Positions 17,953-24,742 are shown, numbered from the stretch's first letter. The stretch: DNA of 64,000 nucleotides from Flammeovirgaceae bacterium UBA1842 (GCA_002338655.1 DDIU01000039.1:54250-118249); one strand, 5' to 3'. The notes: a model not told the origin generated them from the letters alone. Numbers and translations: made by a program.

Positions 17953-18491
17953 TGGCAGCGATATCAAGGTCTCCTATTGTTCCATTTATTACTGGTGCTG
18001 TTGCAATAATTATGTACTTCTATGTTCAATTCACAACTCCCTTATTGTCAAAGTTTCAAAAAATAAATGGAGAAGTCGTAAAATACGAAACAGAATTCAA
18101 TCGTGAAAGGAGGAACAATATGTTCAATTTATGGCTGAACGATACCAGTTCTAAACCATATTTTAATTATTATAACTCTCCTCAGAGGGAAATAAATCAG
18201 AGCATAGCCGAAATAAAACAAGTAACTATTTGGGTAAACAATGGTAGAGAAATTATGCAGATGGAAACAGACGAAAAGTTAATATTTAAATATAATTGGT
18301 TTGCACCCATATTCTTAATTATCCTAGCAATTGGTTTGTTTTTCCACATCTACACATTTAAGGAAACAAAAAGTAAGACAACGAATATTAACACTTATTG
18401 GGATATGTGGGAGTATGTTTTTGGAAGAAAAGTACCAATTATGAAGCATAACAACAAGCCATATAACCCTGATGATCTTTTTAAATTTTAA
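17952..18491 (+). CDS. Candidate immunity protein with two membrane helices (copy 1)
   Basis: A 179-residue protein with an N-terminal membrane helix (about 9-30), a central soluble segment rich in N and Y (KYETEFNRERRNNMFNLW), and a second helix (about 115-136, FLIILAIGLFFHIY). Its ATG overlaps the toxin-fragment stop by one base, implying translational coupling. A paralogue at 20043-20576 follows another copy of the same toxin tail, so the pair travels as a cassette. The membrane topology fits protection against a membrane-acting toxin, but this is inference. No known immunity family was recognised. Confidence 0.6.
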   Translation: MAAISRSPIVPFITGAVAIIMYFYVQFTTPLLSKFQKINGEVVKYETEFNRERRNNMFNLWLNDTSSKPYFNYYNSPQREINQSIAEIKQVTIWVNNGREIMQMETDEKLIFKYNWFAPIFLIILAIGLFFHIYTFKETKSKTTNINTYWDMWEYVFGRKVPIMKHNNKPYNPDDLFKF

Positions 18492-18607
18492 CCCTAACCC
18501 TCCTCAGGTACTGTGTTAAAAAGCAAGGATTGCAATATAATTAAATAAAGATTCTTACCTTTAGTTACCGAAAGAAGCCTTCAGTTGACAAGTCATCCGA
18601 AGCCTAT

Positions 18608-19705
18608 CTAGTATAGAGCAGGTTCCAAGTGATTCTGCTCTATTTTTTTCTCTTTCAGAGAAAGACCGAAAGAAGCCTTAGTTTCTAAATCCTCCGATGT
18701 ATTGAATTTTGGGTTATATGTTTCTCCTGATTTCCAAAGCGCATAGACAAGAAGTAATAGCTTCCTTTGGACAGCAACCAATCCGACCATTTTTGAACTG
18801 TTCCTTTCATTGATCCGCATGTAAAACGTTTTGAATGAATCATCACATCTTGTGGCGCTCAAAGAGGGGTAATGCAAAGCCTTCCGTATAAATTTATTTC
18901 CTTTCTTTGAGATTTTAGATCTACCGTTTAATGAAGTTCCCGACTGTTTTTCAACCACATCGTAACCACAAAAACTCACCAGTTGTTTTCTGTTTTTAAT
19001 CAGGGCAAAGCCATTGGTCTCCGCAATAATGGTCAAGGCCGTCAGCTGACCAATTCCTTTTATAGTTTCAATCTTGCGAACTCTGTTCAACAACTCTTGA
19101 TCTGCATTTAATAATTCATCTATCTCGTCCACTACATTCTCTATCTGCCGTTCGATAAATCGAATCCTTTTTTTATTACGTGCAATCGAGCTTTTACTGT
19201 ACTGGTGTGCTGCTTGTTTACTGTGTAGCTGGTTTTTGATCTGTGTTTTCTCCTTAATCAACTCTGTTCTTTCACGAATTAACTGCTTTAGTTGACGAAG
19301 TACAGGAGAACAAACTTGCCATAAATTCAGGTTTCGTTCAACAGCAAGGCGTGCAATTACCTGTGAATCGATGGTATCGTTTTTCGATTTTATATGAAGG
19401 GTTTTAGCATAATGTACAACCTTATTGGGAAGTAAAACTGATACTTTTTCACCATGATCATTCAGGTAAAACGCCAAGTTTTCAAAATAGACCCCGGTAG
19501 CTTCCATAGCAAAAACAATATTGGCTGCTTTGCTTGTCAACTTTCCAACCCAAGTAAGAAGTGCTTTAAACCCTGGTTTGAGATTGGAAAATTTTTTAGT
19601 TGAAAGAATTTTGGTGTTTTGTTCAGCATCAATTATAGCAATAGAAGCCATAAATTCTTTATGGGAAATATCAATCCCAACTGAGTATTTTACAATTGTT
19701 TCCAT
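18608..19705 (-). CDS. IS110-family transposase
   Basis: DEDD-type recombinase of the IS110 family. The N-terminal RuvC-like domain shows YSVGIDISH (first Asp), AMEATGVYFENLA (Glu) and KSKNDTIDSQVIARL (last acidic pair). A coiled-coil stretch follows (about 130-200), then the C-terminal Tnp20 domain with IKGIGQLTALTIIAE, SFCGYDVVEKQSG and the serine motif SKISKKGNKFIRKAL. I use the ATG at 19705 because relatives start just before the GIDxS strand; an upstream in-frame ATG at 19765 would add 20 residues. The reading frame looks complete, about 365 residues, so the element may be active. Confidence 0.9.
   Translation of the reverse strand: METIVKYSVGIDISHKEFMASIAIIDAEQNTKILSTKKFSNLKPGFKALLTWVGKLTSKAANIVFAMEATGVYFENLAFYLNDHGEKVSVLLPNKVVHYAKTLHIKSKNDTIDSQVIARLAVERNLNLWQVCSPVLRQLKQLIRERTELIKEKTQIKNQLHSKQAAHQYSKSSIARNKKRIRFIERQIENVVDEIDELLNADQELLNRVRKIETIKGIGQLTALTIIAETNGFALIKNRKQLVSFCGYDVVEKQSGTSLNGRSKISKKGNKFIRKALHYPSLSATRCDDSFKTFYMRINERNSSKMVGLVAVQRKLLLLVYALWKSGETYNPKFNTSEDLETKASFGLSLKEKKIEQNHLEPALY
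18614..18649 (+). terminator. Plus-strand hairpin with T run at the 3' end of the IS110 transposase gene
   Basis: TAGAGCAG (18614-18621) and CTGCTCTA (18635-18642) form an eight-base stem around a 13-base loop, followed by seven T. On the plus strand this would stop transcripts leaving the upstream cassette before they enter the element. It lies inside the last codons of the minus-strand transposase gene. Confidence 0.55.
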
Positions 19706-19932
19706 CGTTAAATTTTTAGTGAATTCCGTTGCCTTCTCTCGTATTAAATTCAAGCTTACACCCATCAGGGATGATCTTGTGGTACTGTCCAGGCTTCAAG
19801 AAAATTAAAAGATAGTGTAAGGAAAACCTGAGGAACGATATCAACAAATTTGTATCTAGAGTCTCCGAATCTCTTACAACTATCTAAGTAAATTAGTAAA
19901 TTGAACTATTAATAATAAACCAAACATACGAG
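19706..19932 (-). ncRNA. Possible bridge-RNA region of the IS110 element
   Basis: Non-coding stretch between the transposase start and the edge of the interrupted toxin copy. In IS110-group elements this 5' region is transcribed as a structured bridge RNA whose two loops pair with target and donor DNA. The position and length fit, but I could not fold it or identify the loops, so this is inferred from the family and from location only. Confidence 0.3.
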
Positions 19933-19933
19933 A

Positions 19934-20041
19934 GTCTCTTCCACAGAAGGAGCATATTATGAAGTCTTTGGGAAGGAATTTAAAAACAAATTCCCATCAG
20001 AGTTTGAAAAAATGGTAGAAGAAATGATTAAACTAAAATGA
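19934..20041 (+). pseudogene. Remnant tail of a second copy of the candidate membrane toxin
   Basis: Thirty-five codons in frame to a TGA reproduce the end of the toxin fragment at 16942-17952: GAYYEVFGKEF here against GAYYEVFGKRF there, 17 of the last 30 residues identical. Everything upstream is replaced by the IS110 element, and no other part of this copy is seen to the left of the element. It is followed two bases later by the second immunity gene, so the toxin was lost but immunity retained. Confidence 0.75.
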
Positions 20042-20042
20042 C

Positions 20043-20576
20043 ATGGTAGGAAGAGGCCCATTGCTTCCATTCATAGGGGGGGCAGGAAGTATTGTTATTT
20101 ATATAGTAATGCAACTATCAAATCCTTTTTTGACAAGTTTTCAAAAAATAAAGGGTGACGTTGTGAAATACGAAACTGTATATAATAATGAAAGGAGGAA
20201 CAATATGTTTAATTTATGGTTGAATGATACTATTTCGAAGCCATATTTTAATTATTATAATGCTCCACAGAGAGAAATCAACCAGTACATAGCTGAAATA
20301 AAACAAGTGACTATTTGGGTAAATAATAGTAGAGAAATTATGCAGATGGAATCAAACGAAAAGTTAATAGTTAACTATAATTGGTTTGCGTCCATATTCT
20401 TAATTATCCTAGCAATTGGTTTGTTTTTCCACATCTACGCATTTAATGAAACAAAAAGTAAGACAACGAATATTAACACTTATTGGGATATGTGGGAGTA
20501 TGTTTTTGGAAGAAAAGTACCAATTATGAAGCATAACAACAAGCCATATAACCCTGATGATCTTTTTAAATTTTAA
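20043..20576 (+). CDS. Candidate immunity protein with two membrane helices (copy 2)
   Basis: A 177-residue paralogue of the protein at 17952-18491, with the same two helices and identical length of the central region. The N-terminal 40 residues differ considerably (LLPFIGGAGSIVIYIVMQ against IVPFITGAVAIIMYFYVQ), while the last 185 bases are identical except for two positions, indicating recent recombination or gene conversion at the 3' end. It follows a toxin remnant, so it may serve as an orphan immunity gene against neighbours carrying that toxin variant. Function inferred from layout. Confidence 0.6.
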   Translation: MVGRGPLLPFIGGAGSIVIYIVMQLSNPFLTSFQKIKGDVVKYETVYNNERRNNMFNLWLNDTISKPYFNYYNAPQREINQYIAEIKQVTIWVNNSREIMQMESNEKLIVNYNWFASIFLIILAIGLFFHIYAFNETKSKTTNINTYWDMWEYVFGRKVPIMKHNNKPYNPDDLFKF

Positions 20577-20585
20577 ATAAATCTT

Positions 20586-20769
20586 CCCCACTAGTCCTCG
20601 TTTATAACAGGATTCTTGAAGACAGCATTTATAATGCAATGAATATGGAGTGACAACAGAATGAGATACAAAGGAACAAAACAGGAAAAAACGGAAGAAT
20701 GACCATAAAATTGAAAATACCCCCCCTCGTCCTCGTTTGTATTGTAATGCAAACGAGGACGAGTGCGGG
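20586..20769 (+). mobile_element. Deletion derivative of the REP-RAYT unit (no transposase gene)
   Basis: The left part (20586-20660) is a degraded copy of the RAYT leader repeat: CCCCACTAGTCCTCGTTT, then GATTCTTG and GACAGCATTT, with about 24 bases missing relative to the full copies. The right part is a REP palindrome with perfect 14-base arms, CTCGTCCTCGTTTG (20726-20739) and CAAACGAGGACGAG (20750-20763), ten bases apart. Together they look like the RAYT unit with its gene removed, a MITE-like form that RAYT supplied in trans could act on. Confidence 0.65.
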
Positions 20770-20953
20770 TTTTAGAGTTGGTAATGTCTCTGGAGGTACA
20801 CAAATAACTTCGAAATCATTAGAATTGGCAGTACCAAGGGCTGCAATCGGAGAACAATTGAATGTAATCAATGAGATAATTGCCAATGCTGCTTCAAGAG
20901 TAAGTCCAACTAATCCTAATGGAATTAATGTTATTATCAGAATAATCCCATGA
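20699..20953 (+). CDS. Short toxin C-terminal tail joined to a REP sequence
   Basis: An 84-residue ORF whose first 24 residues are REP sequence, ending in MQTRTSAG, read in the same frame as in the ORF at 16942. The remaining 60 residues (FRVGNVSGGTQ onward, ending GINVIIRIIP) resemble the last strands and helix of nuclease-type CdiA C-terminal toxins, where a helix with an AxxEQLxxIN pattern precedes a final beta strand. It is far too short to be a whole nuclease, so it is probably a leftover. Its stop overlaps the next ATG by four bases (ATGA). The toxin family assignment is tentative. Confidence 0.45.
   Translation: MTIKLKIPPLVLVCIVMQTRTSAGFRVGNVSGGTQITSKSLELAVPRAAIGEQLNVINEIIANAASRVSPTNPNGINVIIRIIP
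20726..20763. repeat. REP palindrome with perfect 14-base arms
   Basis: CTCGTCCTCGTTTG and CAAACGAGGACGAG, separated by TATTGTAATG. The right arm and the following TGCGGG match the right REP of the RAYT unit exactly (17019-17039). This is the strongest hairpin in the island. Confidence 0.92.
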
Positions 20954-21411
20954 AAATGAGAAGAGAACTAGAGGCCTATCAATTAAAAGACAAAATATTC
21001 TTACACGGAAAAAAAAGAACTGACAGAACAGTGGCCATTTTATCTGAGCCTGTTTATCAATTTGACCAGGATGTTGATGCTTCAAAAATTGGTAAAACTG
21101 TTAGAGATTGTATAGAATCATTTTATGAGGGCTACACCCATCCTTCAAAAGAAGAGTTTAAAAAAGTAAATGAGCCATTAATCAAATTGACAGGTGAAAA
21201 AAACTCAAAAGCTTTTTTCACAAAGGTTAAATGGGTGGGAGTCATTGAAAAAGAAAGGAAAATAAGCTTTGCTCCTACTGAAAATCACGGTTGGAAAAAT
21301 GGGTTTAAACAGACTGAGCACCCCAATATTGAATTAGATTATTCAACAGCAACAGATGAAGATTTAGGGAAGGCTTTGTTGAAAGCTTTTGTGTTGTCAA
21401 GTATCAAATGA
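20950..21411 (+). CDS. CdiI-like contact-dependent inhibition immunity protein
   Basis: A 153-residue soluble protein resembling the CdiI immunity family once called DUF1436. Features in order: a strand-rich start (KDKIFLHGKKRTDRTVAI), a helix following SKIGKTVRDCIESFYEG, the motif THPSKEEFKKVNEPLIKLTG with KNSKAFFTKVKWVGVIE, a strand pair KISFAPTENHGWKNGF, and the C-terminal LDYSTATDEDLGKALLKAFVLS helix typical of these proteins. It starts inside the stop of the toxin tail (ATGA) and its own stop overlaps the next gene in the same way. It should bind and block a nuclease toxin; only a scrap of that toxin is present here. Confidence 0.65.
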   Translation: MKMRRELEAYQLKDKIFLHGKKRTDRTVAILSEPVYQFDQDVDASKIGKTVRDCIESFYEGYTHPSKEEFKKVNEPLIKLTGEKNSKAFFTKVKWVGVIEKERKISFAPTENHGWKNGFKQTEHPNIELDYSTATDEDLGKALLKAFVLSSIK

Positions 21412-22037
21412 GACATTTAACAATGAGCAAATTATTAAATATCATATTACGATTATCTATAGGCATAATGGCAATATTTCTTACTTATAAGATGGGTAAT
21501 ATTTTATTTAATGCTACTAATGAAAGTTTTAAAAAAATAAATATTCAGAAAGTTGAAATTTCCAATCCAAATCAAGGTAGTAGTTATTTTTTGGACATAA
21601 CTGCTAATGGAAAGCATTATGTTAAAAGCTTTACCAATGAAAATACACTAGTAAATATTGTAAATGCAATTTTAATCAATCCACTTGCTGCTGATTGGGC
21701 TAAATCCTTGCCGCTTGCAATTTCTGTAAACCAGATAAACACCTCCAACCAAATAGAGATAGAGACTAATAAAAATACTATTGAAAGACTAAGGGTGAAC
21801 GGAAAGCTTATTATGGGGTTAAAAGAGGAGGATACAGTAAACATTGCTAAATTTTTGGGCGTGTTTTTTCTGACAGGAAGCTTATTTCTCCTTATAACTT
21901 GGATATTATGGGTTATTAGTTTGATTAAACACCTAAATAAACATCACACCATCCAAAATTATCCTTTGAATAACACTGTAGCAGATGCTATAAACGGATG
22001 GAAATTTATTTTAAGTGGATTTAAAAATTCAAAATGA
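21408..22037 (+). CDS. Uncharacterised protein with two membrane helices in the toxin-immunity operon
   Basis: A 209-residue protein with one membrane helix near the N-terminus (about 8-27), an extracytoplasmic region of about 110 residues, a second helix pair region (about 147-170, FFLTGSLFLLITWILWVI) and a short basic tail. A second in-frame ATG lies six codons in (MSKLLNIILR) and could be the true start. It overlaps the CdiI-like gene by four bases. I do not recognise the family. The layout resembles the other membrane immunity proteins of the island, so it may be a further immunity or accessory protein, but no matching toxin is seen. Confidence 0.5.
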   Translation: MRHLTMSKLLNIILRLSIGIMAIFLTYKMGNILFNATNESFKKINIQKVEISNPNQGSSYFLDITANGKHYVKSFTNENTLVNIVNAILINPLAADWAKSLPLAISVNQINTSNQIEIETNKNTIERLRVNGKLIMGLKEEDTVNIAKFLGVFFLTGSLFLLITWILWVISLIKHLNKHHTIQNYPLNNTVADAINGWKFILSGFKNSK

Positions 22038-22045
22038 AAAAACAA

Positions 22046-22218
22046 CCCCAACTAGTCCTCGTTTGTAACGAGGATTCTTGAGGACAGCATTTCCGCCAAA
22101 AAGTCGGACAAGTATAATGCAATCAATATAGAAGCGACAATGCAAGGAGGAAAATTTGGGATAATTATAAAGGATGTAAAAGGAAAAATGGGTAAGTGAG
22201 GCTAGTTAAACTAAAAAA
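22046..22218 (+). repeat. Right copy of the 173-base direct repeat (REP palindrome plus RAYT leader)
   Basis: Nearly identical to 16241-16413, same orientation, including the CCTCGTT/AACGAGG palindrome (22057-22073). Here no RAYT gene follows; instead the sequence runs into the end of the HD-PycTM gene. It closes the island. Confidence 0.9.
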
Positions 22219-22258
22219 TTAAACCCTTCTCAGGGTCTCTCGCAGAGGAGATGCGTAA

Positions 22259-23461
22259 TCAATGACTTCCTGGGAACAGTAACATCGCCACGATAAAGCT
22301 TAGGATGGAGATAATGAAGCCAAACATAAAGATGTTATAGGATATCCTAAGCATCTTGTATTTGCGGCCTAATACAATGCCCAAGAAATAGATATCCTTG
22401 ATCATACTACCATATAAAAATTCAGCATCTTTCATCATCTCACGCATGCCCCACATATAGTCGTCCAGCTGCATGCCGTGGAAATTGCCAAAAAAGAGCA
22501 GGTTGGTTTTTTTTTCTTTTATGTCATCAGGGGTAAATTTCCCTGAAGAAACATTTGGGCGTGTGGCCAACACAGCAAAAACGATAGTAGAAAGACATAC
22601 AATCACAAGCATTAATGCTGGAAGGATCAGTTGGGGGTAATCTTCGAATTTTCTAAATAGTACCGAGACCAAAACGGACAAAATGATGGAATTAATAGAA
22701 ATCATGATGTTGGCCTTGTTATCAGCCATGGCACTCAGTTGAAGGTGGTTTTTAGAAGTAATCCGAAACATAGTTTCAATACCACGATCGGGTTTTTGTA
22801 TTTTACTCTTCTTCAGCTTCTCCTTCAAAACTTCAATTTCTTCCTCAAAACCGTTCGTGGAGCTATTGAGTTGTTTTTTCTTCTTTTTCAATTTTTTTAC
22901 ATTGAGCTCTTTTCTTGGTGCTAAGACCTTCTTACCATAGTCTGTAAAATAACTGTGGGATTTCATGAAGTCATAAGTCTTTTCCATCCAATCTTTACTG
23001 CTAATGTGTTGTCCACATACAGTATTGAGCTCAGCAAGTAGATGCTCACTTTTATCAGAAAATAAATCTGTAGAAATATGGTACAGGTCGGCATCGCACA
23101 TGATCTCCGAGGCCTTGTTCTTTGGTGATTGTGGCATTCGGGTACTTAAAATGATTTCCTCAATGGCCGCTATCCGTACCGCTTCAATGCCCCACTTTTC
23201 AAGTTCCTCACGCATTAGCCGTGCACTTTCGGTTTCATGGTTTTTTAAATCGCAGCTATAACCAAGATCGTGGAACCAAGCGGCTACCAGTACATTCTCC
23301 AGTTCTATCCCCTCGAAATTTTCAGCCCCGGCTATCTCTTTCACTGCTGCCACCACCTCTTGGGTGTGTTGCAAATCGTGGTAAGTAAAATCATTGTGAA
23401 GGTTTTTAAAGATACCCTCGGCAAATTTTTGAGAACGTTCTAAAAGACTAATTTCTGACAT
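22259..23461 (-). CDS. HD phosphohydrolase domain fused to a PycTM (DUF5706) membrane domain
   Basis: A 400-residue protein with two parts. Residues 1-180 form an HD domain with the metal-binding pattern: TYHDLQHTQEVV, AWFHDLGY and a later Asp in MCDADLYH. After a very basic and acidic linker (190-225, KKLKKKKKQL) comes a membrane part with helices near 250-270, 275-297 and 370-395. That part matches the PycTM/DUF5706 domain, known as the membrane effector of Pycsar anti-phage systems, where cyclic pyrimidine nucleotides trigger membrane damage. No nucleotide cyclase gene is adjacent. The HD domain may hydrolyse a nucleotide signal. It borders the island but is probably core, since fused forms are common in Bacteroidota. 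Confidence 0.75.
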   Translation of the reverse strand: MSEISLLERSQKFAEGIFKNLHNDFTYHDLQHTQEVVAAVKEIAGAENFEGIELENVLVAAWFHDLGYSCDLKNHETESARLMREELEKWGIEAVRIAAIEEIILSTRMPQSPKNKASEIMCDADLYHISTDLFSDKSEHLLAELNTVCGQHISSKDWMEKTYDFMKSHSYFTDYGKKVLAPRKELNVKKLKKKKKQLNSSTNGFEEEIEVLKEKLKKSKIQKPDRGIETMFRITSKNHLQLSAMADNKANIMISINSIILSVLVSVLFRKFEDYPQLILPALMLVIVCLSTIVFAVLATRPNVSSGKFTPDDIKEKKTNLLFFGNFHGMQLDDYMWGMREMMKDAEFLYGSMIKDIYFLGIVLGRKYKMLRISYNIFMFGFIISILSFIVAMLLFPGSH

Positions 23462-23509
23462 GATATCCTAAATTAGTCAAAATTTGTGGTTTCATTATCC
23501 ATAGGAATG

Positions 23510-24742
23510 TTATTGGGGGATTTTAGCTTTCAACCCATTGGCATAATTAGTCAGGTATTTAAACTTATCAGTCAACTCTCCATTTTCGGTAATAGTTGCC
23601 CTCTTAATAACATCCTGACTATCATCACCAAGTAAATGAGGCAGTACATTATCAACTATCTCCCGCCCAAAATCTGTAGAGGCATCACGGGGGAGCTCAC
23701 AAGGTAAATTATCAACGGCCATTACAGTAATATTCCCTTCATCTTTAAGTGGGGGCTCTACCTTATCTTCTTCCGGATTGTAATCATAAATGGGGTTATC
23801 AATGGTACTGGGCTGCTTTGTAGAAGGTATGGAGCCTTCAATATCACAGGTGATGTCAGCGATGACCTTAATTTTGAAGGAAGGTTTCAGAATGTCTTTT
23901 CTATGAAAAAGAACAGGTGCATCGGGATCCCAGTACGCACCGGCTATAAGTAAATCGGCTACTTCCGTATATTTCAAAAAATCACTTTTATATTGTTCAG
24001 GATGTGCATAGAAGTTACTCCTGATAAAGTCTGTTCCGTCTTTGGCCTTATTATAATCACGGCTACTCAACTGTGTATATACAGGTTCTTTGTAAAGCTG
24101 GTTTAAAAAGTTAGCTGGGGTCACCTTCCTGATTTTCATTCCATCCAACACTTCCATAGCTCCCTTAGATACCCTTCCACCACCTGTTACGATAATTTTT
24201 ATGGCAGGGAGTTTTACTTTTTTATATTCTGTTTTTAAATCGGCAAGATCAAAACATTTATGTGCGGGACGAAGAGAAAACCTATTGTACCGTTTTCCAT
24301 AAGTAAGAATACCATTATAGGCGCCAACAAGACCAGCGTACCTTCCAAATGCCACTATTCGGGTTTTGTTTTCATCGGTAAGCTGCTCATAATCAACCAG
24401 ACGAATCTTATTATTCAGTATTTCTTTTAACAGTTGCTGGTTATAGGGCTGCTCTTTAGTGGTATGCGAAAAGAAAAAATAGGTCTTTTCGGGTATAAGA
24501 TTTTTTATTGGTACTTCCTTTACACCTAACAGGATATCGCAGTCAGTCACATCATCTACCACAGGTATACCCAGTTTGGAGTAGTCTTCATCTACATAAC
24601 ACCTAATGTCACTTTTCTGCACAACAATTTCTACATTGTCAAATTTTTCTAATATCTCTTTGGCCTGTGTAGGAATGATTGGGACTCTTCGATCGATTGG
24701 AATTTTACCTTCTTTAAGAATGCCAATTTTTACCTTTCGCAT
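23510..24742 (-). CDS. Saccharopine dehydrogenase-like NAD(P)-dependent oxidoreductase
   Basis: A 410-residue enzyme of the alanine dehydrogenase/transhydrogenase fold used by LYS1-type saccharopine dehydrogenases. The N-terminal domain starts MRKVKIGILKEGKIPIDRRV, with the conserved Lys and Arg; the nucleotide-binding domain contains IIVTGGGRVSKGAMEVL. Further conserved pieces are FGRYAGLVGAYNGI and VIADITCDIEGSIPST. I start at the ATG at 24742, which fits the family; the ORF also runs 13 codons upstream to a TTG. It lies 35 bases after the terminator of the upstream small gene. The true substrate (saccharopine or another amino-acid conjugate) is not certain. Confidence 0.8.
   Translation of the reverse strand: MRKVKIGILKEGKIPIDRRVPIIPTQAKEILEKFDNVEIVVQKSDIRCYVDEDYSKLGIPVVDDVTDCDILLGVKEVPIKNLIPEKTYFFFSHTTKEQPYNQQLLKEILNNKIRLVDYEQLTDENKTRIVAFGRYAGLVGAYNGILTYGKRYNRFSLRPAHKCFDLADLKTEYKKVKLPAIKIIVTGGGRVSKGAMEVLDGMKIRKVTPANFLNQLYKEPVYTQLSSRDYNKAKDGTDFIRSNFYAHPEQYKSDFLKYTEVADLLIAGAYWDPDAPVLFHRKDILKPSFKIKVIADITCDIEGSIPSTKQPSTIDNPIYDYNPEEDKVEPPLKDEGNITVMAVDNLPCELPRDASTDFGREIVDNVLPHLLGDDSQDVIKRATITENGELTDKFKYLTNYANGLKAKIPQ

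Larger units (their letters stand above)
18567..19932 (-). mobile_element. IS110-family insertion sequence (approximate limits)
   Basis: An element with a single intact IS110-type transposase on the minus strand, between copy 1 of the immunity gene and the remnant of a second toxin copy. The right limit is placed where the toxin-tail homology resumes (about 19933); the left limit is uncertain. IS110 elements lack terminal inverted repeats, and none was seen. A 15-base sequence, ACCGAAAGAAGCCTT, occurs both in the left flank (18567-18581) and within the 3' end of the transposase gene (18665-18679). The roughly 225 non-coding bases upstream of the transposase are where IS110-group members encode their bridge RNA. 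Confidence 0.65.

Noticed and set aside
16241..22218. CRISPR array made by the repeated palindromes
   Set aside because: The repeats are few, unevenly spaced by hundreds to thousands of bases, partly inverted, and tied to a RAYT gene; there are no uniform spacers or cas genes.
22259..23461. A complete Pycsar defence system
   Set aside because: Only the effector-like membrane domain is present; no nucleotide cyclase gene is found on either side.
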